The notes under the pieces are model-generated. The model searched no databases and had not been told where the DNA came from. It saw only the letters and a program-made list of their open reading frames with translations. This document shows, piece by piece, positions 16,472 to 24,953 of a stretch of 64,000 bases of DNA; within the stretch, counting starts at the first letter, position 1; each line of letters starts with the position of its first letter. This stretch comes from Pseudomonas sp. L5B5 (GTDB lineage Bacteria; Pseudomonadota; Gammaproteobacteria; Pseudomonadales; Pseudomonadaceae). Where the stretch lies: NCBI RefSeq assembly GCF_020520285.1, contig NZ_CP084742.1:6745501-6809500 (forward strand), written 5' to 3'. Made by a program: the position numbers and the translations under genes.

Positions 16472-17386
16472 TCAGGCGGTTTTCGCCAGGGGCTGCTTGG
16501 CCCGGGCCAGGGCCAGGTTGAGGCGCTTGAGCAGCCCCTCCGGGGTTTCCTCCAGGGCCATCACCACCGCGGTGCTGGCCGCCAGGTGCAGGCGCTCGCC
16601 GTGTTGCCGGGTCTTGTGCGCCAGGCCCTGCACCGCCTGTTGCAGTTCCAGGGCCAGCAGCCGCGCCTGGCTTTCCCCGGTATTGGGCAGCAGCACCACG
16701 AAGCGGTCGCCGGCCAGCCGGCACAGCAGGTCCTGGCGCCGCAGGTTGAGCAGCAGTACATGGCTCAGGGCCTGCAACACCGCATCACCCTCGGCATGGC
16801 CGTAGTCCTGGTTGATCGCGGCGAAGTGGTCCAGGTCAAGAGCCAGCAACGACAGGGGCTGCTGCTGCCGGCGGCTGTCGGCCAGGCTGCTGGCCAGCTC
16901 GCGCTTGAGGTAGTCGGCGCCAGCCAGGGGCGTGAGCTTGTCGAACTGGCGGTGTTCGCGAAACAGCCGCTCCTTCTTTTCCATCTGCGCGCTGATGGCC
17001 AGCTGTTCGCGGTGCCAGTGGTAGATGCCGATGGTCAGCAGGATCATGCCGATGGGCATCGGACCGGACTCCAGCCAGTGGTCCCAGGTGATGCTGTCAG
17101 GCAGGCGGATGAACTCGTCGAGGCTGTCGATCCACCAGGAAAAGAAAATGCAGCTCAGGCCCATGGCCAGGTAGTTGGTGACCCGCCCGGCGGGGCGGCT
17201 CTTGAGCACCAGCCCCAGCCAGACCAAGGCCAGCAGCGCCGAGCCGCCTTCGCCGATGATGTCCAGCCACTGCCACTCGTCGACCGATTTCAGGCTGCCG
17301 CAGGCCAGGTGCAGCAGCAGCCCGGCATTGGCCGCCAGCAACAGTACGGCGAGTTTCCAGCGGTGGGGTTTGAGCACGGAGAACAT
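16472..17386 (-). CDS. Membrane GGDEF-domain protein, degenerate active site
   Basis: A 304-residue protein. Residues 1-125 contain four or so transmembrane helices (LAVLLLAANAGLLL, LLALVWLGLVL, LAMGLSCIFFSW, IGMILLTIGIY). A GGDEF fold follows (about 145-300), preserving the LDLDHFAAINQDYGHAEGD segment. The signature loop reads CRLAGDRFVVL, i.e. AGDRF instead of GGDEF: the first Gly and the Glu are replaced, so cyclase activity is doubtful and a regulatory or c-di-GMP/GTP-binding role is more likely. The start follows AAAAGGA. It is transcribed just ahead of the AraC gene. Confidence 0.88.
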   Translation of the reverse strand: MFSVLKPHRWKLAVLLLAANAGLLLHLACGSLKSVDEWQWLDIIGEGGSALLALVWLGLVLKSRPAGRVTNYLAMGLSCIFFSWWIDSLDEFIRLPDSITWDHWLESGPMPIGMILLTIGIYHWHREQLAISAQMEKKERLFREHRQFDKLTPLAGADYLKRELASSLADSRRQQQPLSLLALDLDHFAAINQDYGHAEGDAVLQALSHVLLLNLRRQDLLCRLAGDRFVVLLPNTGESQARLLALELQQAVQGLAHKTRQHGERLHLAASTAVVMALEETPEGLLKRLNLALARAKQPLAKTA

Positions 17387-17535
17387 GGCCGTGGTCCTTT
17401 TTGCCAGGAGTGAGAGGGCGCCAGCACAGCAGATGTTTGTGACAGTGGGGTGACGCCGGGAAAAACCTGCGGGAGGTCGAATCAGCTCACCGCGTCGACG
17501 TCTTTTTTTACCTGCGCCCCCTGCCGAACCCGCTT

Positions 17536-17580
17536 TGTGTGGCGAGGGAGCTTGTTCCCGCTGGCGTGCGTAGCGCGCCC
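17536..17580. repeat. Single REP element
   Basis: TGTGGCGAGGGAGCTTGTTCCCGCTGG matches one arm of the 174-bp repeat family described above. It stands alone in the 400-base gap between the divergent GGDEF and receptor genes. The rest of that gap holds a T-rich tract (CTTTTTTTACC) and the Pho box annotated separately, and no gene. Confidence 0.8.
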
Positions 17581-17696
17581 AAAGCAGGAGCCGTGAGGCA
17601 GGCACCTGCCCGGGGATGACGTGCGGGGGTCATTTCAGCTCATTGTGCCGGCCGAACCCCGGGCAAAAGGGCGTTTGCGCCGTTCGCCGCCCTGGC

Positions 17697-17714
17697 CTGT
17701 CACAGAACCGTCAT
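17697..17714 (+). promoter_or_regulatory. Pho box (PhoB-type site) of receptor-phytase operon
   Basis: CTGTCAC-AGAA-CCGTCAT gives two 7-base direct repeats at the 11-base period of the PhoB consensus CTGTCAT-N4-CTGTCAT; each half-site has one mismatch. A possible -10 (TAGCGT) follows about 10 bases later, the spacing expected when a Pho box replaces the -35. It lies 76 bases before the receptor ATG. This points to induction by phosphate starvation, fitting the phytase downstream. Confidence 0.75.
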
Positions 17715-17789
17715 TCGCCGACCCTAGCGTGCCCTCCCAGTTGCCGGGCCCCTTGCCCGGCGTCAGCGGACTCTTGGGGGAGGACCATC

Positions 17790-20312
17790 ATGTACAAGCG
17801 CAGCAGTCCCGGGCTTGTCAGCTTTACCTTGACCGCGCTGGCCATGGCCATCGCCAGTGAACGCTTGAGCGCCGCGCAAACGGCCGCCACCGAGCATGTG
17901 CAAGTGGTGGGCCAGGCGGCCAGCGTCGACCAGGCGCTCAAGGAGCAACGTCGCTCGGACAGCATCGAAAGCGTGGTGCACGCCGACGGCGTGGCCCAGT
18001 TGCCGGACCAGAACGTTGCCGAGGCGGTACAGCGCCTGCCGGGCATCAGCATCGAGCGCGACCAGGGCGAGGGGCGTTTCGTCAGCGTTCGCGGCCTGGG
18101 CCCGGACCTCAACAGCGTGACCATCAACGGCACCCTGGTGCCTTCGCCGGAAAGCGCGCGCCGGGCCGTGGCCCTGGATGTACTGCCCTCGGAGCTGGTG
18201 CAGTCGCTGTCGGTGATCAAGACCCTGACCCCGGACATGGACGCCAACTCCCTGGGCGGCACCGTGGACGTGAAAAGCCTCTCGGCCTTCGACCACAAGG
18301 GCCTGTTCTACACCGGCAGCAGCGAGGCCAGCTACGACCAGAACACACGCCAGACCAGCCCGAAATTCTCCGGCGCGGCGAGCAACCGCTTCAGCCTCGG
18401 CGACGGCGTCGACAACTTCGGCGTGGCTGCGGCCTTGAGCTGGCAGAAGCGCGATTTCGGTTCCGACAACGTCGAGACCGGCGGCGCCTGGGACTTCAGC
18501 CAGGGCGCCAAGCTGCAGGAGTTCGAGCAGCGCGACTACGCCATCAGCCGCGAGCGCGCCGGTGGCGGCCTGAACTTCGACTACAAGCCCGACGACAGCA
18601 GCAGCTATTACCTGCGCACCCTCTACAGCCGCTACAAGGACAGCGAGACCCGCAACTCCACTAGCATCGAGTTCGCCGACCCCCAGGCGGCCGGCGAGCG
18701 CGGCGACGCCGAAGCCTCGCGCAAGCTCAAGCAGCGCGAGGAAACCCAGCAGATCCAGTCCTACGTGTTCGGTGGCGAGCGCCAGCTGGGGCTGTGGACC
18801 CTCAGCGGGCAGACCGGCTACAGCCGTTCCAGCGAAGACAGCCCGGCGCATATCGCCGGGGCCACCTTCAAGGGCAACAGCGATTTTTCCGACAGCGGTT
18901 TCTCCGGCAACGGCAAGCCACGGCCGGTGATCGGCGCCGGCTTCTATGACGCGGCCAACTTCACCCTGGACAAGGTCGACTGGGAAAAGCAGAACACCAC
19001 CGACACCGAGAAGAACCTGCGCCTGGACCTGGCCCGGGACTACGATCTCAGTGGCTATGCGGCGCAGTTCAAGTTCGGCGGCAAGCTCAGCCGGCGCAAC
19101 AAGGACAACGACCTGGAGGCCTGGGTCTACAAGGACTTCGACAGCCTGGGCTTCACTGACCAGCAGCTCAACCTCGGGCAGTTCCAGAAGGGCAGCGTGG
19201 ACTATTCCCTCGGCCGCTTCGGCCCGGGCATCAGTGGCAGCGCCATCAAGGGGCTGATCGGCGGCCTGAATCCGGCGGCCTTCTACGACGCGGAAGAATC
19301 CCGGGCCAACGACTTCAAGATCCGCGAAGACATCAACGCCGGCTACTTCATGAACACCCTGGACATCGACGACTGGCGCTTTATCGCCGGCCTGCGCTAC
19401 GAGGGCACCGAATTCGAGGCCAAGGGCACCGGGGTCACCGACGGCGCCTTCACCGCCACCGACACCCGGCGCCGCTACCAGCACTGGCTGCCGGGGCTGC
19501 ATGCGCGCTACCAGCTGGACAAGAACACCCAGCTGCGCGCGGCCTGGACCAAGAGCGTGGTGCGCCCGACCTTCGGCCAACTGGCCCCGGGCTTTGTCAT
19601 CGACGGCGACGAGGCGACCTTCGGCAACCCCGGCCTCAAGCCCCTGGAGTCGAGCAACCTGGACCTGGGCATCGAGCACTACATGGGCCATGCCGGCACC
19701 GTCTCGGCCTTCGTGTTCTACAAGGACATCCAGAACTTCGTCTACAACACCGACCTGGCCGGCACTGGCGCCTGGAGCGGGTTCTCCGAGGCCCACACCT
19801 TCGCCAATGGCGATAGTGCCAAGCTGTACGGCCTGGAACTGGCCTACTCGCAGAAGTTCGACTGGCTGCCGGCGCCGTGGAGCGGCCTGCTGGTGGGCGC
19901 CAACAGCACCTTCAGCCGCTCCAGCGCAAGCATCGAGGGTTTCGACCAGAAGGCCGGGGTCAACCGCAAGCGCGACATCGACCTGCCCAACCAGTCGGAC
20001 ACCGTGGGCAACCTGATGCTCGGCTGGGAGGACGACAAGCTCAGCCTGCGCCTGTCAGCCAACTACAAGTCGGCCTATCTGTTCGAACTGGCGTCCATCA
20101 GCGACAAGGCCCACGACCTGCACGTGGATGCCCAGACCTTCGTCGACTTCAGCGCCAAGTATTCCCTGACCAAGAACCTGCAACTGAGCTTCGAGGCGCA
20201 GAACCTCACCGACCAGCCGTACTTCGTCTACACCGGTCACCGCTCCTACAACGCCCAGTACGAGGAATACGGCCCGACCTACAAGCTCGGCCTGACCTTC
20301 ACCCATTTCTAA
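17790..20312 (+). CDS. TonB-dependent outer-membrane receptor (phytase operon)
   Basis: An 840-residue TonB-dependent transducer/receptor. A signal peptide (about 1-30, MYKRSSPGLVSF...ERLSAAQ) precedes a TonB-box-like TEHVQVVG. The plug (about 50-160) includes LPDQNVAEAVQRLPGISIERD and GRFVSVRGLGPDLNSVTINGT. A 22-strand-type barrel then ends in aromatic ...LGLTFTHF. The strong GGGGGAGGA places the start. The phytase gene begins about 40 bases after the stop, so the receptor may import a phytate-derived or phosphate-bearing ligand; that substrate is inferred from context only. A Pho box precedes the gene. Confidence 0.93.
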   Translation: MYKRSSPGLVSFTLTALAMAIASERLSAAQTAATEHVQVVGQAASVDQALKEQRRSDSIESVVHADGVAQLPDQNVAEAVQRLPGISIERDQGEGRFVSVRGLGPDLNSVTINGTLVPSPESARRAVALDVLPSELVQSLSVIKTLTPDMDANSLGGTVDVKSLSAFDHKGLFYTGSSEASYDQNTRQTSPKFSGAASNRFSLGDGVDNFGVAAALSWQKRDFGSDNVETGGAWDFSQGAKLQEFEQRDYAISRERAGGGLNFDYKPDDSSSYYLRTLYSRYKDSETRNSTSIEFADPQAAGERGDAEASRKLKQREETQQIQSYVFGGERQLGLWTLSGQTGYSRSSEDSPAHIAGATFKGNSDFSDSGFSGNGKPRPVIGAGFYDAANFTLDKVDWEKQNTTDTEKNLRLDLARDYDLSGYAAQFKFGGKLSRRNKDNDLEAWVYKDFDSLGFTDQQLNLGQFQKGSVDYSLGRFGPGISGSAIKGLIGGLNPAAFYDAEESRANDFKIREDINAGYFMNTLDIDDWRFIAGLRYEGTEFEAKGTGVTDGAFTATDTRRRYQHWLPGLHARYQLDKNTQLRAAWTKSVVRPTFGQLAPGFVIDGDEATFGNPGLKPLESSNLDLGIEHYMGHAGTVSAFVFYKDIQNFVYNTDLAGTGAWSGFSEAHTFANGDSAKLYGLELAYSQKFDWLPAPWSGLLVGANSTFSRSSASIEGFDQKAGVNRKRDIDLPNQSDTVGNLMLGWEDDKLSLRLSANYKSAYLFELASISDKAHDLHVDAQTFVDFSAKYSLTKNLQLSFEAQNLTDQPYFVYTGHRSYNAQYEEYGPTYKLGLTFTHF

Positions 20313-20351
20313 GTAGCGGGCCCTTGCCCGATTGCACACCCAAGGATTGTG

Positions 20352-22274
20352 ATGAGCACTGTATCTACCGCGAAAAACGGCCTGCTGGCCCTGTGCATTG
20401 GCCTGGCCAGCACTGCCGCCCTGGCCGCGCCCAGCGTGCCTGGCCTGAACCTCAAGCCCTGGGCCGAGCAGACCCCGGGCGTCACCGGCCTGGGTTTTGT
20501 GCCCGCAGGCACAGGCGCCGACCGGCTGCTGGCCAGCGAGCGCGAAGGCCTGTTGCTGTTGGATGAGCAGGGCCGGCAACTGAGCCGCTTCAAGGGCTCG
20601 TTCAACGGCCTGGACAGCCGCGCCACCGGCGGGCAACTGCTGGTGGCCAGCCTGGACAACGAACGCCAGCAGGCGCTGCTGGTGAGCCTCGACCCGGCCA
20701 GCCGCACCTGGGGCCAGCCGCTGTACCTGCCACCCCGGGACTACCCGGTCAACGGCCTGTGCCTGTACCGCGACGAGGCCAGCAACCTGTTCCTGTTCCT
20801 GGTGGGCGAGGAGGGCAAGGGCGAGCAGTGGCTGGTGGGCAACGGCGCGCAGTTGAGCGCCGAAGCGCAGCGGGTGCGTGGTCTGCCACTGCCGCCGGAG
20901 GCCAAGTTCTGCCAGGTGGACGATGGCGCCCAGCAATTGCTGGTCAATGAACAGAATGTTGGCTGGTGGGCCTACCCGGCCCATGCCGAGGCCGACACCG
21001 CGCGCCAGCCGGTGGCCCTGCGCGCGCCCTTTGGCGAAATCAGCAAAAGCGCCGGGGCCATGGCCCTGGTGCCCGGCGGGGTGTTGGGGCTGGACCCGAA
21101 AGCCGCGCAACTGCACCTCTACCAGCAGCAGGAAAAAGGCTGGGTGGCCCAGGCCACGCTGCCCCTGGCCGGCCTCGAGGAGCCGGAAAACCTTGCCCTG
21201 CGGGTCAGCGGCAAAGGCCTGCAAGTGCTGCTGCGCGATGACCAGGACGGGCGCCTGTACCAGGGCCAGTTGAATTGGCAGGCCACTCCGGTGGCGCTGC
21301 CGCCGGTATTGCCTACCGTGCAGGCGGCGGTGCAGAGCGAACCGGTGGGGCGCCAGGGCGATGCCGCCGATGACCCGGCGATCTGGGTCCACCCGCAACA
21401 ACCGTCCCTGAGCCGGGTCCTGGGCACCAACAAGAAGCAGGGCCTGCTGGCCTACGACCTGCAGGGCAAGCTGTTGCAGGAGCTGGCGGTGGGGCGCCTG
21501 AACAACGTCGACGTGCGGCCCAACTTCCAGCTCGGCGAGCGCCGTGTGGACCTGGCGGTAGCCAGCAACCGCGACCGCAACAGCCTCAGCCTGTTCGCCA
21601 TCGACCGGGCCAACGGCGAACTGAGCGAGGCCGGGGAGGTGCCCACGCCGCTCAAGGAAATCTACGGCATCTGCCTGTTCCAGCCGGCCAGCGGCGAGAT
21701 CTACGCCATTGCCAACGACAAGGATGGCACCTTCGTCCAGTACCGCCTGAGCGCCCCTGGCGGCACCGCCCAGGGCGAGCTGGTGCGCCAGTTCAAGGTG
21801 GCCAGCCAGCCCGAGGGCTGCGTCGCCGACGACCAGCGCCAGCGCCTGTTCCTCGGTGAAGAGGACGTCGGGGTCTGGGCGGTGGATGCCCGGCCCGAGC
21901 AGCCGGCGATCCTGCACAGCGTGATCAAGGTCGGCGGCCTGTTGCAGGCCGATGTCGAGGGCCTGGCCCTGTACCAGAGCAACGCCCGCGACTACCTGGT
22001 GATATCCAGCCAGGGCAACGACAGCTACCTGGTGCTGGATGCCGAGCCGCCGTTCGCCTCCCACGGCGCCTTCCGGGTCAGCCTGAATGCCGAGGCGGGG
22101 ATCGACGGCGCCTCGGAAACCGACGGCCTGGAAGTCACCTCGGCCAACCTCGGCGGGCCCTGGAGCCAGGGCTTGCTGGTGGTCCAGGATGGACGCAAGC
22201 GCATGCCCGAGCAGACCCAGAACTTCAAGTTCGTACCCTGGGCCGAGGTCACCCAGGCCCTGAAGCTGCCCTGA
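20352..22274 (+). CDS. Beta-propeller phytase, dual-domain
   Basis: A 640-residue secreted phytase. The Sec signal peptide is about 1-27 (AALAAPS cleavage region). The C-terminal half (about 325-640) is a complete BPP domain with DDPAIWVHP, LAVGRLNNVDVR, EIYGICLF, CVADDQRQRLFLGEEDVGVW and the terminal GLLVVQDGRKRMPEQTQNFKFVPW. These supply the calcium-binding acidic residues for hydrolysing phytate to lower inositol phosphates. The first ~300 residues resemble a second, incomplete propeller that lacks the DDPAIW motif; dual-domain BPPs of this kind are known. Location is periplasm or outside. The ATG after the GTG is chosen as start. It is cotranscribed with the upstream receptor. Confidence 0.92.
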   Translation: MSTVSTAKNGLLALCIGLASTAALAAPSVPGLNLKPWAEQTPGVTGLGFVPAGTGADRLLASEREGLLLLDEQGRQLSRFKGSFNGLDSRATGGQLLVASLDNERQQALLVSLDPASRTWGQPLYLPPRDYPVNGLCLYRDEASNLFLFLVGEEGKGEQWLVGNGAQLSAEAQRVRGLPLPPEAKFCQVDDGAQQLLVNEQNVGWWAYPAHAEADTARQPVALRAPFGEISKSAGAMALVPGGVLGLDPKAAQLHLYQQQEKGWVAQATLPLAGLEEPENLALRVSGKGLQVLLRDDQDGRLYQGQLNWQATPVALPPVLPTVQAAVQSEPVGRQGDAADDPAIWVHPQQPSLSRVLGTNKKQGLLAYDLQGKLLQELAVGRLNNVDVRPNFQLGERRVDLAVASNRDRNSLSLFAIDRANGELSEAGEVPTPLKEIYGICLFQPASGEIYAIANDKDGTFVQYRLSAPGGTAQGELVRQFKVASQPEGCVADDQRQRLFLGEEDVGVWAVDARPEQPAILHSVIKVGGLLQADVEGLALYQSNARDYLVISSQGNDSYLVLDAEPPFASHGAFRVSLNAEAGIDGASETDGLEVTSANLGGPWSQGLLVVQDGRKRMPEQTQNFKFVPWAEVTQALKLP

Positions 22275-22279
22275 GCCGG

Positions 22280-22308
22280 CGGTCATCACCTGGTCATTTG
22301 AATGTCAT
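22280..22308 (+). promoter_or_regulatory. Three-repeat Pho-box-like site before the TonB motor genes
   Basis: CGGTCAT-CACC-TGGTCAT-TTGA-ATGTCAT is three 7-base repeats at an exact 11-base period, each close to CTGTCAT. It sits in the 80-base gap between the phytase stop and the ExbB/TolQ-like start. This would let PhoB boost the motor genes independently of the upstream operon promoter. Confidence 0.65.
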
Positions 22309-22355
22309 CGAATAGCCCCGCCAGCCCAGGCGGGCACCCGAGAAGGAGTTCCACC

Positions 22356-23066
22356 ATGCAGGCCACACTCGAACACATGAGCATCTGGGGGCTGATCAGC
22401 GATGCCAGCCTGTTGGTCAAGGCGGTGATGCTGACCTTGCTCCTGGCGTCCTTGCTCAGCTGGTACCTGATCATCCAGCGTGGCGCCGTGCTGCGCGGTC
22501 GTGAGCAGCGCTTCAAGGATTTCATCCAGCGCTTTCGCGTCGCCCCCGAGTTGTTGCCGCTGTACCGCGAAGTGGCCAAGAGCAGCGATGCCGAAGGCGG
22601 CGTGGAGCCGATCTTTGCCGCCGGCTACCAGGAATTCGACCACCTGCGCGGCCAGCCAGGCAGTGCCGGCGAAGGTGTGCTGGAAGGTGTGGAGCGGGCC
22701 TTGTACGTGGCCATCAGCGAGCAGGAAACCCGCCTGGAAAAGGGCCTGCAGTTTCTGGCCACCGTGGGTTCGGTGAGCCCCTATATCGGCCTGTTCGGTA
22801 CTGTGTGGGGAATCATGAATTCCTTCCTCGGCCTGTCCCAGGTGCAGCAGGCGACCCTGTCCACCGTGGCCCCGGGCATTGCCGAGGCGCTGATCGCCAC
22901 CGCCATCGGGTTGTTCGCGGCGATTCCCGCGGTGATCGCCTACAACCGCTTCTCCGCCCGCAGCCAGACCCTGCTGACCCGCTACTACGCCTTCGGCAAT
23001 GAACTGCAAGTACGCCTGCATCGCACCTTGCAGGGCACCCCGAGCCACCTGGCCGTGGCCGCCTGA
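22356..23066 (+). CDS. exbB: ExbB/TolQ-family proton-channel subunit
   Basis: A 236-residue MotA/TolQ/ExbB-family inner-membrane protein, part of the motor that energises TonB or TolA with the proton gradient. The N-terminus (MSIWGLISDASLLVKAVMLTLLLASLLSWYLIIQR) is closer to TolQ than to classical ExbB. Helices 2 and 3 lie at about 135-155 and 170-195 (SPYIGLFGTVWGIMNSF, IAEALIATAIGLFAAIPAVIAYN). The RBS AGAAGGAG is strong. It follows the phytase gene and precedes TolR/ExbD-like and TonB genes, so it probably serves the phytase-linked receptor rather than cell-envelope Tol function. Confidence 0.9.
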   Translation: MQATLEHMSIWGLISDASLLVKAVMLTLLLASLLSWYLIIQRGAVLRGREQRFKDFIQRFRVAPELLPLYREVAKSSDAEGGVEPIFAAGYQEFDHLRGQPGSAGEGVLEGVERALYVAISEQETRLEKGLQFLATVGSVSPYIGLFGTVWGIMNSFLGLSQVQQATLSTVAPGIAEALIATAIGLFAAIPAVIAYNRFSARSQTLLTRYYAFGNELQVRLHRTLQGTPSHLAVAA

Positions 23067-23082
23067 GAGAAGGAGCAAGCCG

Positions 23083-23529
23083 ATGTTGACCCGGCCGCAA
23101 CGCAAGCACGGACCCAAGGCGGAAATGAACGTGGTGCCCTACATCGACGTAATGCTGGTGCTGCTGGTGATCTTCATGGTCACCGCACCGATGCTCACCC
23201 AGGGAGTGAAGATCCAATTGCCCAAGGTCGCCAGTGAGGCCCTGGCCACCGACAGCCGCCAGCAGATCCTCACCCTGTCGGTGCAGGCCGGCGGCGGCTA
23301 CTACTGGAACCTGGGCAGCGAACTGGACACCCGGAACCAGACCGACAGCGCCGTGGACCTTGGGCAGATGCGCGCCAAGGTGGCCCAGGTGATTGCCCGT
23401 CGCGGCGACACCCAGGTGTATATCCGCGCCGACCAGGACGCGGCCTACGCCAGCGTGGTGGCGGCCATGGCGGCGTTGCAGCAGGGCGGGGTGCACAACC
23501 TGGGGCTGGTGACCGAGGCCCCGCAATGA
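23083..23529 (+). CDS. exbD: ExbD/TolR-family motor subunit
   Basis: A 148-residue single-pass protein with TolR/ExbD architecture. The membrane helix carries the essential aspartate in MNVVPYIDVMLVLLVIFMV. It is followed by TAPMLTQGVKIQLPKV and a periplasmic domain ending in VAAMAALQQGGVHNLGLVTEAP. The sequence around the helix is TolR-like. The RBS is AGAAGGAGC. Its stop overlaps the next ATG (ATGA), coupling it to the TonB gene; it partners the preceding TolQ-like subunit. Confidence 0.92.
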   Translation: MLTRPQRKHGPKAEMNVVPYIDVMLVLLVIFMVTAPMLTQGVKIQLPKVASEALATDSRQQILTLSVQAGGGYYWNLGSELDTRNQTDSAVDLGQMRAKVAQVIARRGDTQVYIRADQDAAYASVVAAMAALQQGGVHNLGLVTEAPQ

Positions 23530-24329
23530 CGGCGATGATCATGCACACTCCTACCGCGATGTCCCTGCGGCCCGAGGCGCCGGGCTTCTGGCGCAACAGC
23601 CTGGCGGCGAGCCTGGCCCTGGCCCTGCACGCCGGAGTATTGGTGGCGCTGATGCTGGGCTGGTCGGTGGACAAGCCCAAGGTCGAGGCGCCACCGGTAC
23701 TGACCACCCAGCTGGTGATGCTGGCGCCGCCTGCCGCCCCCGCAGAACCGCTGCCGGCAGTGGCCGAGGTGGCGCCACCACCCGCGCCCGCAGCTCCACT
23801 GGAACCCCCAAGACCTCGGGTGGACCCTCAGGTTCAGGCGCAGAAGCTGGAGCAGGCGGCCCTGGCGCGCAAGCGTGTGCAAGACAAGAAACATGAGCAG
23901 GTGCAGGAGCAGCAACGCCAGCAGCGCGAGCGCCTGGACGCCGAGCAGCGCCAGCGCGATACCGAGCAACGCCTGGCCCAGGAACAGGCTCGGCGCGCCG
24001 AACAGTCGCGGCTGGCGGCAGAGCGCGGGCGCCAGCAGGCGGCCCAGGCAGCGGCCGATAGCCGCCAGTACCAGCCCCTGAGCAAGGAGGCTCCGGACTA
24101 CCCGCAACGGGCCCTGGACAAGAACCTGGAAGGCGACTGCACCGTGGAATACAGCGTCAACTCCCAGGGGCGGGTGGAGAACCCCAAGGTCATCGACGGT
24201 TGCCATCCGCTGTTCATGCGCCCGTCCCTGGCGGCGGTGGCGACGTTCCGTTACCAGCCGCGGCTGATCGATGGCCAGGCCGTGACGGTGCCGGCGGTAC
24301 GCAACACCTTTCACTACCGGATCAAATGA
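23526..24329 (+). CDS. tonB: TonB energy transducer with TolA-like coiled coil
   Basis: A 267-residue energy transducer. A short cytoplasmic tail and one membrane helix (about 20-45, NSLAASLALALHAGVLVALMLGW) lead to a Pro/Ala-rich stretch. A long, highly charged Gln/Arg/Glu helix follows (about 100-180), resembling TolA domain II more than the Pro-Glu/Pro-Lys spacer of ordinary TonB. The C-terminal TonB domain (about 180-267) has DYPQRALDKNLEGDCTVEYSVNSQG and RYQPRLIDGQAV, with two cysteines (DCTVEY, DGCHPL) that may form a disulfide. It should deliver energy to the receptor encoded upstream. Confidence 0.9.
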   Translation: MTAMIMHTPTAMSLRPEAPGFWRNSLAASLALALHAGVLVALMLGWSVDKPKVEAPPVLTTQLVMLAPPAAPAEPLPAVAEVAPPPAPAAPLEPPRPRVDPQVQAQKLEQAALARKRVQDKKHEQVQEQQRQQRERLDAEQRQRDTEQRLAQEQARRAEQSRLAAERGRQQAAQAAADSRQYQPLSKEAPDYPQRALDKNLEGDCTVEYSVNSQGRVENPKVIDGCHPLFMRPSLAAVATFRYQPRLIDGQAVTVPAVRNTFHYRIK

Positions 24330-24526
24330 GTCGGGGGCAGGCCTGCCTTCGTTGCCGTCCAGGCGGTCTCCTGGCTGATTGCACGCACCCTGGCTGGCCG
24401 AGCCTGTCCCCTTGGCTGGCCGCCAATGCCCTCAACCCCGGGGCGCGGGTGTCTTAGTGTGACCGGGTGTGGTCCGCCCCTGTCGTCGGGGCGGTTCCCT
24501 TGCCCTGGCTGCACTGAGGACCGTTG

Positions 24527-24934
24527 ATGCCCATCGTCACTCCCGTTTGCCCGCGCCCGTCGCGGCGTCACAGTTTCCTGATTGCTCGCAGCGCCCTGAC
24601 GCTGGCCCTGGGCCTGTTGCTGAGTGCCTGCGGCGAGGCTGAACCGCCTGCCATCGGGCGCCTCGACACGGCCCGCCAGAGCCCGGCCGATCCGCACCTG
24701 GCGCGGATCTACGACAGCAGCTGCAAGCTGTGCCACGCCAATCCAGCTTCCGGAGCGCCGCTGGCCGGCGATGCCAAGGCCTGGGCGCCGCGCGTGGCCC
24801 AGGGCGCCGACACCCTGCTGGACCACAGCATCAACGGTTACCAGGGCATGCCGCCCATGGGCCAGTGCATGCAGTGCTCCGAAGAGCAGTTCCTGGCGCT
24901 GATCCGCTTCATGTCCGGCCATTCACTTCAATAA
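24527..24934 (+). CDS. sphD: SphD-like c-type cytochrome lipoprotein
   Basis: A 135-residue exported class I cytochrome c. Residues 1-35 are a lipoprotein signal (LLLSACGE lipobox). The haem site is SSCKLCHA at about residue 65, and the distal methionine is probably in GYQGMPPMGQCMQC. It probably accepts electrons from the flavoenzyme encoded next. The gene order cytochrome-FAD oxidoreductase-PLP protein, with a sphA-like porin and AraC regulator nearby, matches the sphBCD/sphA/sphR sphingosine locus of P. aeruginosa as I recall it (PA5324-PA5328). The start is the ATG after CTGAGGA. A 7-bp hairpin (CCGCCCC...GGGGCGG) lies about 35 bases upstream. Confidence 0.82.
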   Translation: MPIVTPVCPRPSRRHSFLIARSALTLALGLLLSACGEAEPPAIGRLDTARQSPADPHLARIYDSSCKLCHANPASGAPLAGDAKAWAPRVAQGADTLLDHSINGYQGMPPMGQCMQCSEEQFLALIRFMSGHSLQ

Positions 24935-24953
24935 AAATACAAGGTCACCTTCC

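Noticed and set aside
24330..24526. Intrinsic terminator after the TonB gene
   Set aside because: The palindromes here (GGCAGGCCTGCC and CCGCCCC...GGGGCGG) have no T tract. The second lies closer to the sphD start and may be a leader element instead.
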